Under the pieces are notes generated by a model. It was not told the DNA's origin. It saw only the letters and a list, made by a program, of their open reading frames with translations, and did no database searches. DNA of 32,704 nt from Crocinitomix sp. (GTDB lineage: Bacteria > Bacteroidota > Bacteroidia > Flavobacteriales_D > Crocinitomicaceae), in NCBI GenBank assembly GCA_015662905.1, contig DQTE01000253.1:1-32704 (forward strand). The letters run 5' to 3'. Numbering within the stretch: position 1 is the stretch's first letter; each line of letters begins with the position of its first letter. Made by a program: the position numbers and the translations under genes. Shown here in pieces: positions 9,353-18,022 of the stretch.

Positions 9353-10159
9353 TTGAATATTGCAAAAAAATATTTTGACACCCTTGGCATTGTACCAACA
9401 ACTGACAAAGCTATAATTAAAAAGGCGTACAGAAAATTAGCGTTTAAATATCATCCTGATGTTAACGCTTCAAAAGAGGCTCATCTAAAATTTATTGAAA
9501 TAACAGAGGCTTATGAGATTTGTATTGGGGAAAAGCTAATTACAAACAAAGGTAATGTAAAAGCAAATAAAAGTCCTCAACAAGAAAGAGAGGAACGAAT
9601 GCAAAGAGCGAGAGAATTTTACAGACAAACTAAAATACGTGAGGAGATTGAAAACAGATTATTTTTTGAAAGTCTAATTTCGGGTAAAAAATGGAAGTTT
9701 TTAAAGTTCTTTAGTGTAGTAAGTGCGTTGTTTGCTGTGCTTGTTTTAATTGATTACCACTTACCTTCAAAAGATTTTAAAGGAGAATTTATGTCATATA
9801 GTTATGAAAATGGCTTTTTGAAGGCAAACATTAGTAATGAAACCTACTATTTGAAATCTCAATCAATTGTTTGGAGTGGTTTATCTAAGTATGTAGTTTT
9901 AAAAAGGAGTGTAATTTTTAATGATGTTAAAGAAATTGTTTTTATAAACAAAGATAATCGGTTTGTTAATCTTAAACCAGAGTGGACTTTTTTTGAACTA
10001 TATTGGTTGTTTGTTTTGTTGTTTTTATTGCCTTTATTTGTTGTAATATATAAAAGACCAACCGCTTTATTTACTTTTTTATATAGCATAAGTATTTACA
10101 TAATTCCACTTATCTTTATAATCGTTTTATTGACCAGAAATAGGTTTGGAATTTTTTAA
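9353..10159 (+). CDS. J-domain protein with C-terminal transmembrane segments (TTG start)
   Basis: 268 aa. YFDTLGIVPTTDKAIIKKAYRKLAFKYHPDVNASKEAHLKFIEITEAYEIC with HPD, followed by hydrophobic segments. There is an in-frame TAG shortly upstream of the TTG. Confidence 0.8.
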   Translation: MNIAKKYFDTLGIVPTTDKAIIKKAYRKLAFKYHPDVNASKEAHLKFIEITEAYEICIGEKLITNKGNVKANKSPQQEREERMQRAREFYRQTKIREEIENRLFFESLISGKKWKFLKFFSVVSALFAVLVLIDYHLPSKDFKGEFMSYSYENGFLKANISNETYYLKSQSIVWSGLSKYVVLKRSVIFNDVKEIVFINKDNRFVNLKPEWTFFELYWLFVLLFLLPLFVVIYKRPTALFTFLYSISIYIIPLIFIIVLLTRNRFGIF

Positions 10160-10684
10160 TTTGGCAAATATGTCCCATAATACCACACCTGTACAAACAG
10201 ATATGTTTAAAGAGTGTTTAGTCCCAATTTGAGGAATTTCCAAAACATAATCACAGGCATCAATAACTTTTTGCTGAACACCATCTACTTCATTACCCAT
10301 AACAATAGCATATTTTTGGTTGTAATTTGGGGTAAATTCATTGAGTTTTAAACTATTTTCAGCTTGTTCAATCGATAGGGTAACAATATTGTTGTGTTTT
10401 AACTTTTTTATTAATTCAACGGTGTCTTCAACATATTCCCATTCTACTGATTCTGTAGCTCCTAATGCTGTTTTGTGAATATCTCTGTGGGGTGGTTGAG
10501 CGGTTATGCCACAGAGATAAATTTTTTCTATTCTAAAAGCATCAGCACTTCTAAAAACAGAACCGATATTGTTTAAACTTCTTACGTTATCTAAAACAAT
10601 TATTAGGGGTGTTTTTTTAGCCTCTTTAAATTCTTTAACCGAAATCCTCCCTAATTCTTGAAGTTTAAGTTTTCTATTTTTCAT
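10127..10684 (-). CDS. TrmH/SpoU family RNA methyltransferase
   Basis: Motifs LDNVRSLNNIGSVFRSADAFRIEKIYLCGIT, IVMGNEVDGVQQKVIDACDYVLEIPQIGTKHSLNISVCTGVVLWDI. The start is taken at MKNRKLKLQELGR rather than the ORF-track start at 10714. Confidence 0.93.
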   Translation of the reverse strand: MKNRKLKLQELGRISVKEFKEAKKTPLIIVLDNVRSLNNIGSVFRSADAFRIEKIYLCGITAQPPHRDIHKTALGATESVEWEYVEDTVELIKKLKHNNIVTLSIEQAENSLKLNEFTPNYNQKYAIVMGNEVDGVQQKVIDACDYVLEIPQIGTKHSLNISVCTGVVLWDIFAKLKNSKPISGQ

Positions 10685-11102
10685 TGATTTTTTCAGATTC
10701 TTTAACCAACGCATCTACAACGGTTTTGATTGTAGAAGGAGGGTGTCCGGCATCAAAAGAATTTGACCTGTAAATTGAGTCTTTTGTAGCAATGGTTAGA
10801 CTTGCAAACATAGCTGCATCAATGTGCCTTTTGTTTGTTGGTGCTTCTAACGTGCTAATACCATTTAGGTCAATTTTAGAGGTTTCATTGACTAAAAATT
10901 TCCATAAAGTTTTGTCTGTTTTTATAGTTTTACTTTTTGAAGTACTCCCTTGTTGGGTAATTGTAGTTGTTTCCTTAGTAATTACGGTCTCTAACTTAAA
11001 ACCTCTTGTAACTACAGAGTACGTAAACGAAATATATTTATTTGTTTTACAACTTAAAGAGATAACGCCTAAAACAATTATAACTGGTATTAACTTTTTC
11101 AT
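10674..11102 (-). CDS. putative lipoprotein of unknown function
   Basis: MKKLIPVIIVLGVISLSCKTNK looks like a lipobox signal. The start is taken at internal MKKLIP. It overlaps the downstream trmH-like gene by 11 nt. Confidence 0.7.
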   Translation of the reverse strand: MKKLIPVIIVLGVISLSCKTNKYISFTYSVVTRGFKLETVITKETTTITQQGSTSKSKTIKTDKTLWKFLVNETSKIDLNGISTLEAPTNKRHIDAAMFASLTIATKDSIYRSNSFDAGHPPSTIKTVVDALVKESEKINEK

Positions 11103-11132
11103 ATTATTTCTTTTATAATTTAAAACCAAAAA

Positions 11133-12416
11133 TTATTCCACAATAATTAGATAGTTGTTTTTTTTGCCTTTTCCTAAAAGTACAAATTTATCATTTATCA
11201 GTGTATCGTTGGTTATTTTAAAATCGTCTTTAACTTTTAATTTATTGACAGAAATAGCGTTTCCTTTCAATTCTCTACGAGCTTCACCATTTGATTTTAA
11301 AAAACCTGTTTTTGCAGATAAAGCATCAATAATTCCAAGTCCGTTTTCAATGTCTGTTTTTGCTATTATAGCTTGTGGTACGCCACTAAAAATCTCTAAA
11401 AACTGCTTTTCGGTAAGTTGTTTTAAATCTTCCTCTGTTGATTTTCCAAATAAAATTTTAGTAGCAGCAATGGCAGTTTCTAACGCCTCTTGTCCGTGTA
11501 CCATTCTCGTAACCTCTTCTGCTAATTTTTTTTGTAATATAAATAGATGAGGTGCTTTATTGTGTTCGGCTTCAAGTAATTCTATTTCTTCTTTACTTAA
11601 AAATGTAAATGTTCGTATAAATTTTGGGGCATCTAAATCAGACACCTTAACCCAAAATTGATAAAACTCATAAGGAGATGTTCTATCAGCAGTTAACCAC
11701 ACAGCACCGCTTTCAGTTTTTCCAAATTTAGTACCATCTGCTTTAGTCATTAGAGGACAAGTAAAGGCGTAAGCATCTCCACCTTCAATTCTTCTTATTA
11801 GTTCGGTTCCTGTTGTGATGTTTCCCCATTGGTCGCTACCTCCCATTTGTAATTTACAGTCCATAGTTTTATATAAGTGCAAAAAATCATAGCCTTGTAA
11901 AAGCTGATAAGAAAATTCTGTAAAAGAAATTCCCGTTTCAATACGTTTTTTTACAGAATCTTTGGCACTCATATAATTTACAGTAAGGTGTTTGCCAACG
12001 TCACGAATAAAGTCAATAAAAGAATAATTTTTCATCCAATCGTAATTATTTACCAATTCAGCTCTGTTTGGTTTTGTGGTGTTAAAATCTAAAAAGCGAG
12101 ACAGTACATTTTTTACGCCTTCAATATTTTTATTAAGTGTAGTCTCATCTAACAAGTTTCTTTCGTCAGATTTACCTGATGGGTCACCAACCATACCCGT
12201 AGCACCACCAATTAATGCAATGGGTTTGTGTCCAGTTCTTTGCATATGTTTAAGAATCATAATTGGAATTAAAGAGCCAATATGTAATGAATCGGCCGTA
12301 GGGTCAAAACCTATATAACCTGTTACTAATTCTTTACTTAATAATTCTTCAGTACCAGGAATGATATCTTGTAACATTCCTCTCCATCTAAGTTCTTCTA
12401 TAAAGTTTGTTGGCAT
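11133..12416 (-). CDS. tyrS: tyrosyl-tRNA synthetase
   Basis: 427 aa. GYIGFDPTADSLHIGSLIPIM (HIGH-like), QMGGSDQWGNIT, KADGTKFGKTESGAVWL (KMSKS-like) and a C-terminal S4-like region. Confidence 0.98.
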   Translation of the reverse strand: MPTNFIEELRWRGMLQDIIPGTEELLSKELVTGYIGFDPTADSLHIGSLIPIMILKHMQRTGHKPIALIGGATGMVGDPSGKSDERNLLDETTLNKNIEGVKNVLSRFLDFNTTKPNRAELVNNYDWMKNYSFIDFIRDVGKHLTVNYMSAKDSVKKRIETGISFTEFSYQLLQGYDFLHLYKTMDCKLQMGGSDQWGNITTGTELIRRIEGGDAYAFTCPLMTKADGTKFGKTESGAVWLTADRTSPYEFYQFWVKVSDLDAPKFIRTFTFLSKEEIELLEAEHNKAPHLFILQKKLAEEVTRMVHGQEALETAIAATKILFGKSTEEDLKQLTEKQFLEIFSGVPQAIIAKTDIENGLGIIDALSAKTGFLKSNGEARRELKGNAISVNKLKVKDDFKITNDTLINDKFVLLGKGKKNNYLIIVE

Positions 12417-12437
12417 TATTCTTTTTTATTAGGTATG

Positions 12438-12445
12438 CAAAGATA
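12438..12445 (-). promoter_or_regulatory. candidate -7 element (TAnnTTTG) for tyrS
   Basis: Minus strand reads TATCTTTG 22 nt before the tyrS ATG. It matches the Bacteroidota -7 consensus. No convincing -33 element was seen. Confidence 0.4.
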
Positions 12446-12478
12446 AAAAAACAAATAGAGTTATTGTAAGATTTATAA

Positions 12479-12508
12479 TTTTTAACTTATTTGACTTTAA
12501 ACAACTTC
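12479..12508 (-). repeat. solo end fragment of the palindromic repeat family
   Basis: TTTTTAACTTATTTGACTTTAAACAACTTC equals the reverse complement of the left end of the 14941 copy, with a 3-nt gap. It includes a 19-nt exact run, TTTGACTTTAAACAACTTC. Confidence 0.8.
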
Positions 12509-12515
12509 ATAATAG

Positions 12516-12523
12516 TACTTTTG
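12516..12523 (+). promoter_or_regulatory. candidate -7 element (TACTTTTG) for the MATE gene
   Basis: Exact TAnnTTTG match ending 5 nt before the ATG at 12529. A TTTG lies at 12490-12493 with 22-nt spacing. Confidence 0.4.
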
Positions 12524-12528
12524 TAGAA

Positions 12529-13863
12529 ATGCTCAACCTATCAACAAAAAACATATTAAAGGTTACTGTTCCTATAATGCTGGGAACCTTTATTCAAAAT
12601 ATAGTTTTAATAACAGACTCTATACTTGTTAATAAACTTGGAACCATAAACTTTGATGCGGCAAATAATGCAGGTTTACTATACGTTTGTTTTTTTATGT
12701 TGTTAAGAGGTATGGGGGATGGTACTCAAATCCAAATAGCAAAAGAATATGGTCAAAATAAATTAATTGACATTAAAAATACGCTAAGCAATTCATTTTT
12801 ATTACAGGTAATTTTAAGCAGTTTAATTTTTATTTTTCTGTTTTATTTTAAAGACGACTTTTTAAGTGCTATTGTAAAGTCTGATGAAATAAGACCTAAA
12901 ATGGCTCTGTTTTTAGAATACAGGAGTTGGGGTATTTTTTTTGCAAGTTTGCAGGTGTCTATTGTTGCGTTTTTTATTGGTGTTGGTAAAACAAGAATCA
13001 TTATTGTGTCCACTTTGTTGTTGGCCTTGAGTAATATATTTTTAGATTTTGGCTTAATTTTCGGAATGTTTGGTTTACCTGAAATGGGATTAAGAGGTGC
13101 TGCTTTAGCATCAACCATAGCAGAGGGAATAACATTTGTTTTTCTTTTTATCAATTTATTATATCATCCGGATTTTAAATTGTTTAAGTTTACCCTCTTT
13201 AAAGAAAGAATTTACACCTTGAAAACTAACTTGCTTTTAAAATTAAGCACACCTCTAATGATAAGAGGTTTTATAGCCCTTTGTACTTGGTTTGTTTTTT
13301 TTAGTTTAATAGAACAAATGGGCGAAATAGAATTGGAATCTGCTCACGTAGTCAGAAACTTATTTTTTTTAACCTTTATTCCTATATTTGGGTTTGGTTC
13401 TGCAACGCGTACTTATGTTGCATTTTATAATGGTAAAAAAGAAAATCACAATATTAAAAAAGCGCTTAAAAAGTTAATGATGCTTTCTGTTATGTTTTAC
13501 TTTGTTATTTTTCACGGTGCAGTTTTGTACCCAAAGCTTATGGTAAGATTAATCACTCAGAATGAAATAATCGTAGATATTTCAGCTCAAATATTAAATA
13601 TCGTTTTTTGGTCAATGCTTTTATACGCCGTTGTCAATGTAGTTTATAATGCTATATCTGCACTCGGCAAAACAATGTTGTCTTTATTAATTGAAACAAT
13701 TGCTATACTCTTATATCTTTATTCTACCTACTTGGTAATTATAAAATGGAATTGGTCAATAGTTAATATCTGGTATGTAGAGTTTGTTTATTTTATAACA
13801 CTTGGTTTGTTGTCTGTAATATATTTAAGGTACTATCAAAAAAACACTCTAAAAACAGAATAG
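12529..13863 (+). CDS. MATE family efflux transporter
   Basis: 444 aa. MLNLSTKNILKVTVPIMLGTFIQNIVLITDSILVNKLG and about 12 hydrophobic segments. Confidence 0.93.
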   Translation: MLNLSTKNILKVTVPIMLGTFIQNIVLITDSILVNKLGTINFDAANNAGLLYVCFFMLLRGMGDGTQIQIAKEYGQNKLIDIKNTLSNSFLLQVILSSLIFIFLFYFKDDFLSAIVKSDEIRPKMALFLEYRSWGIFFASLQVSIVAFFIGVGKTRIIIVSTLLLALSNIFLDFGLIFGMFGLPEMGLRGAALASTIAEGITFVFLFINLLYHPDFKLFKFTLFKERIYTLKTNLLLKLSTPLMIRGFIALCTWFVFFSLIEQMGEIELESAHVVRNLFFLTFIPIFGFGSATRTYVAFYNGKKENHNIKKALKKLMMLSVMFYFVIFHGAVLYPKLMVRLITQNEIIVDISAQILNIVFWSMLLYAVVNVVYNAISALGKTMLSLLIETIAILLYLYSTYLVIIKWNWSIVNIWYVEFVYFITLGLLSVIYLRYYQKNTLKTE

Positions 13864-13949
13864 CTGATTAGAAAAGTAGCCTAAATTTAATAATTAACAT
13901 ATATTTGCTTACTTAAATTAAAGTTCCAAAATGTTAACAATACAATTAA

Positions 13950-14903
13950 ATGGATAAAAAAGTAATTTTTATGGGTACACCCGATTTTGCGGTGGCATCT
14001 TTAAAACAACTTATTGATGACGGCATAAATGTAGTGGCTGTTGTAACCGCACCTGATAGACCATCTGGTAGAGGGCAAAAAATAAATATGTCTGCGGTTA
14101 AGAAATTTGCACTTACTCAAAATTTACCTATACTTCAACCCGAGAGGTTTAAAAACGAAACTTTTTTGAATGAACTTAAAAGTTATAAGGCTGATTTATT
14201 TGTAGTAGTAGCTTTCAGGATGTTGCCAGAGGTTGTTTGGTCAATGCCTCCCTTAGGAACTATTAATTTACACGGGTCTTTATTGCCTAACTATAGGGGA
14301 GCTGCTCCTATAAATTGGGCTGTTATCAACGGCGAAAAAGAAACAGGGGTAACTACGTTTTTTATTGAAAAAGAAATTGATACAGGTAACATTATTGATA
14401 AGGAAGCTATCTGTATTAAAGAAACTGATAACGCTGGAACAATTCACGACAAATTAATGGCTGTTGGTGCCAAGTTGCTGTCCAAAACAGTTAAAGATAT
14501 TTTGAATGGAACCGTAAACTCAGTGCCTCAAACAGATTTAGATTTGTCTGAAATAAAACACGCACCAAAGATTTTCAAACCTGATTGTAAAATAGATTGG
14601 TCTGAAGATACGATTTCAATTTTTAATAAAATTAGAGGGTTGTCTCCTTATCCAACAGCTTGGACAACGCTTGTGAATATTGAAGATAATACAAAAGAAA
14701 AAACCATAAAGTTATTTGAAGTGGACTATTTGGTAGATACCAAAAAACATAGCCATCAAATTAAAATTGAAAATAAAAAAGTGTTATTTGGCACATCAAA
14801 TGGTTGGATTGTTCTAAAAAACATTCAGCTTGAGGGAAAAAAAAAGATGACAATTGAGGCTTTAATGAATGGGTTTGATTTTGAAAACTATAAACTAAAA
14901 TAA
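13950..14903 (+). CDS. fmt: methionyl-tRNA formyltransferase
   Basis: 317 aa. MGTPDFAVASLKQLI, NLHGSLLPNYRGAAPINWAVINGEKETGVTTFFIEKEIDTGNI. Confidence 0.98.
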   Translation: MDKKVIFMGTPDFAVASLKQLIDDGINVVAVVTAPDRPSGRGQKINMSAVKKFALTQNLPILQPERFKNETFLNELKSYKADLFVVVAFRMLPEVVWSMPPLGTINLHGSLLPNYRGAAPINWAVINGEKETGVTTFFIEKEIDTGNIIDKEAICIKETDNAGTIHDKLMAVGAKLLSKTVKDILNGTVNSVPQTDLDLSEIKHAPKIFKPDCKIDWSEDTISIFNKIRGLSPYPTAWTTLVNIEDNTKEKTIKLFEVDYLVDTKKHSHQIKIENKKVLFGTSNGWIVLKNIQLEGKKKMTIEALMNGFDFENYKLK

Positions 14904-14940
14904 AATGAGAAAGTCACTAATTATAAGGGTGTTTTTTCTT

Positions 14941-15101
14941 GAAGTTGTTTAAAGTCAAATAATAAGTTAAAAAATGATTCTTTTATCGTCTACCTTCGTT
15001 ATTTTTTCTAACCATAGCTTTGGCTATGCTTTTCAAAAATGCCTTGTCAATCAACAAAATAATTCATTTTCACATTTTATCATTCAACCCTAAACAACTT
15101 C
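14941..15101. repeat. palindromic repeat element, copy 1 (MITE-like)
   Basis: About 161 bp. Ends GAAGTTGTTTA...TAAACAACTTC (11-bp perfect inverted ends), largely self-complementary arms and a central CATAGC-TTTG-GCTATG hairpin. Closely similar to 22740-22891. Confidence 0.9.
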
Positions 15102-15144
15102 ATTGCGTTTGGTGTTGTGGCACAATACGTCATTAAATTGAAAA

Positions 15145-15357
15145 AAGAAAAACCTAAAAAAACAATTTGAAAACATTTTAGTAAGAAAACTAAATGACGA
15201 ACTGAAAAATATGTGTCAAATTGAACATTCAAGACATAGAAGTGTCGGTAATTTTTTAACTAATTTAATTGCTGGATTAATTGCATATCACTTCTTTCCT
15301 AAAAAACCATCAATTAAATTTGAAACAAAAAAAACAAATCAATTAGTGCTTTTTTAG
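15145..15357 (+). pseudogene. IS982-family transposase C-terminal remnant
   Basis: Frame reads KQFENILVRKLNDELKNMCQIEHSRHRSVGNFLTNLIAGLIAYHFFPKKPSIKFETKKTNQLVLF*. It carries the IEHSRHRS...N-LIAGLIAY-FFPKKPS signature. The 5' part of the gene is absent. Confidence 0.85.
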
Positions 15358-15428
15358 ATCGAACTCAGGTTAAAAGTAAGTATTCTCAAAATTATACCTA
15401 GTTTAACTACGCTGTAAAGTCTTTGAAG

Positions 15429-16427
15429 TTACTTCAATACAAACTTGTTAACTCCAATTCTTACTCCCTCACACCAAAGTTCTGCTATGTAATTTCCTTT
15501 GGTAATTTCTTTAGTCAATTTATAGAAAATACAAACATTAATGGACTGTTTTTGATAATTGATTGATTTTTTATCTGAATACAATAGTGATTTACCATCT
15601 TCTGTTTTCAATATATTAGCTGTACTTGAATGTAATACTCCTCCCTGCGGTGTTATTATTCGCATATAAATTGTTTTATTACCCTGAGATGCTATTCTGT
15701 TTTCTGTTATATCAAAACAAGAACGTATATGTGAACATCTGCTAGCTTTTGTAACTGTTTTGTATGACCCCGAATTTTTTTGCTTAATGCCTTCGGTTAA
15801 AATAGAAGTTGCTGTTAATTTTGATCCTGCATTCACTTTATTAGCTAATTCCTCCGATTGAGATTTATACGCATCTCTTTCATTTGATACATTTGATAAA
15901 TCTATTTTGGTATTCTCTAAATTGGTTTGAAGAATCAAATTTTCTGTATGAAGAGAATCTATTGTCCTAACATAATCTTTCATAATGGCTCTTAAAGTAT
16001 TTGTTTCCTCTGTTAATTTTCTCACTTTTCGAGCATAATAACGTTTATTTCCTTTTTCTTTTTCTAACTCTTCTAAAATGGTTTGTATTTTGGCTTTTTG
16101 TTCAGCTATACTGTCATTCAAATCGGTATTTAAGTTTTCCATCTGCTCATAATCAGCTAACATCATTTGCAAACTCTCTTTCAAATCTTCTCCTTGAGCT
16201 AAACCTTGTTCATACATCATTTCATTCATATCACCAAGTTCGTTATTTAACTCCGTATTGGTAAATGTACATTCGTTAAGTGCTTTATTTTTTTTAGATA
16301 TTTCCCATCCTAAGTAACCTGCTCCTAAAAGTAGAAGTAGGATAATTAGAATATATAGCCCATCTTTTGATTTTTTTTCTTTTTTTACAGCTGTTACAGC
16401 TGATGTGTTTTCTTTTGACTCACTCAT
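15429..16427 (-). CDS. membrane-anchored coiled-coil protein of unknown function
   Basis: 332 aa. One N-terminal TM (LYILIILLLLLGAGYLGWEI), a long heptad-rich coiled coil, then a beta-rich C-terminal domain (IYMRIITPQGGVLHSS...NVCIFYKLTKEITKGNYIAELWCEG). Confidence 0.8.
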   Translation of the reverse strand: MSESKENTSAVTAVKKEKKSKDGLYILIILLLLLGAGYLGWEISKKNKALNECTFTNTELNNELGDMNEMMYEQGLAQGEDLKESLQMMLADYEQMENLNTDLNDSIAEQKAKIQTILEELEKEKGNKRYYARKVRKLTEETNTLRAIMKDYVRTIDSLHTENLILQTNLENTKIDLSNVSNERDAYKSQSEELANKVNAGSKLTATSILTEGIKQKNSGSYKTVTKASRCSHIRSCFDITENRIASQGNKTIYMRIITPQGGVLHSSTANILKTEDGKSLLYSDKKSINYQKQSINVCIFYKLTKEITKGNYIAELWCEGVRIGVNKFVLK

Positions 16428-16437
16428 AATATTATTA

Positions 16438-17199
16438 TTAACTATTTACAAATTTCTCTCTTAAGTTACGCATAAATTTTGAAGCGTAAACGAAATCAAC
16501 AACTTCTTTATTGTCTGTTTTCATAATTGATTCCTTATTGCCTTGCCACCAATTTCGTCCTTTATTGATAAAAATGATGTGATCTCCTATTTCAAGAACA
16601 GAGTTCATATCGTGAGTAATTACAACGGTTGTCATATTATACTCGTAAGTTATTTCTTGAATTAGGTTATCAATCATAATAGATGTTTTAGGGTCTAAAC
16701 CAGAGTTTGGCTCATCACAAAACAAATATTTTGGATTCATAGCGATGGCTCTTGCAATTGCAATACGTTTTTGCATTCCTCCAGACGCCTCTGCTGGCAA
16801 CAAATTGTCTTTATTAATTATGTCCACTCTGTTTAAACAAAAATGAGCCCTTTCTTCTCGCTCTTCTCTACTCATTTTTGTAAACATTTTTAAAGGAAAC
16901 ATTACATTTTCTAACACGGTCAATGAATCAAATAACGCACTCCCCTGAAATAACATACCTATTTCTTGACGAATTAATTTTCGGTCTTTTCGTTCCATCT
17001 CTGAAAAATCTCTATCATCATAGACAACATGACCTGTATCTACTTCATGTAAGCCAACAATACATTTTGTTAAAACAGATTTTCCTTGTCCAGACCCTCC
17101 AATAATTAAATTTACTTTTCCGGTTTCAAACTTAGCTGAAACGTCAAATAAAATTTGAGTATCTCCAAATGATTTGTTTATATTTTTAACCTCAATCAT
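16438..17199 (-). CDS. ABC transporter ATP-binding protein, MlaF-like
   Basis: 253 aa. Walker A GGSGQGKSVLTK, signature ASGGMQKRIAIARAIAMNPKYLFCDEPNSGLDP. Next to an MlaE-like permease. Confidence 0.95.
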   Translation of the reverse strand: MIEVKNINKSFGDTQILFDVSAKFETGKVNLIIGGSGQGKSVLTKCIVGLHEVDTGHVVYDDRDFSEMERKDRKLIRQEIGMLFQGSALFDSLTVLENVMFPLKMFTKMSREEREERAHFCLNRVDIINKDNLLPAEASGGMQKRIAIARAIAMNPKYLFCDEPNSGLDPKTSIMIDNLIQEITYEYNMTTVVITHDMNSVLEIGDHIIFINKGRNWWQGNKESIMKTDNKEVVDFVYASKFMRNLREKFVNS

Positions 17200-17945
17200 T
17201 ATATTAAGATTAATTGAGTAAGTATATAATTAGCCAATAAAATAGCTACAGATGATGCAACCACAGCCTTTGTTGATGCTCTACCTACTTCTAATGCACC
17301 TCCCTTTGTGTAATATCCATAATAACTGGCAATTGAAGTAATCAAAAATCCAAATACCATAGTTTTACCCAAAGCATAATATAAATCATTTTGGTCTTCT
17401 TCCCAAAAAGCTCTTATTCCAAGTAGATAAATTTCTGTTGAATATAGTCCTGAGGTTACACCTGCAAACCAACCACCAATTAAACTCAATACAATTGAAA
17501 TAATAATTACAAAAGGAAAAAATAAAGTTGTAGAAAGTATTTTGGGCAACATTAAATATCCAATTGAATTAACGCCCATTATTTCGAGGGCATCTATTTG
17601 TTCTGTTACTTTCATTGTGCCTATTTCAGAAGCAATATTTGAACCTACTTTACCTGCTATTATTAAAGATATAATGGTAGGTGAAAATTCTAAAATTGTT
17701 GACTGCCTTGTAATGTAACCAATGGTGTAATCTGGCAATAAAGGGCTTGACATATTTGAGGCGGTTTGAATGGTTATTACTCCTCCCATAAAAAAAGATA
17801 AAAATGCAATTAAAGGAATAGAATTAATAACAATTTCGACTGTTTCATTAAAAAAACGTTCCCAAAACACCCTACCCTTATCTGGTCTGGCAAAAACTGA
17901 CTTTAACATCAGTATATATCTTCCTATGTGTTCAAACAAATTCAT
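17199..17945 (-). CDS. MlaE family ABC transporter permease
   Basis: 248 aa. FFMGGVITIQTASN, AGKVGSNIASEIGTMKVTEQIDALEIMGVNSIGYLMLPKI. Confidence 0.95.
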   Translation of the reverse strand: MNLFEHIGRYILMLKSVFARPDKGRVFWERFFNETVEIVINSIPLIAFLSFFMGGVITIQTASNMSSPLLPDYTIGYITRQSTILEFSPTIISLIIAGKVGSNIASEIGTMKVTEQIDALEIMGVNSIGYLMLPKILSTTLFFPFVIIISIVLSLIGGWFAGVTSGLYSTEIYLLGIRAFWEEDQNDLYYALGKTMVFGFLITSIASYYGYYTKGGALEVGRASTKAVVASSVAILLANYILTQLILI

Positions 17946-18022
17946 TAATTCTGCTAAAATAATTAATATTTATCTAATTTAATAAAAGAAATTGATTTGT
18001 TTGTTTACATCCCATAGAATTT

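Noticed and set aside
10792-11550. Plus-strand ORFs opposite the lipoprotein and tyrS 3' end
   Set aside because: Antisense to supported genes; no family signal.
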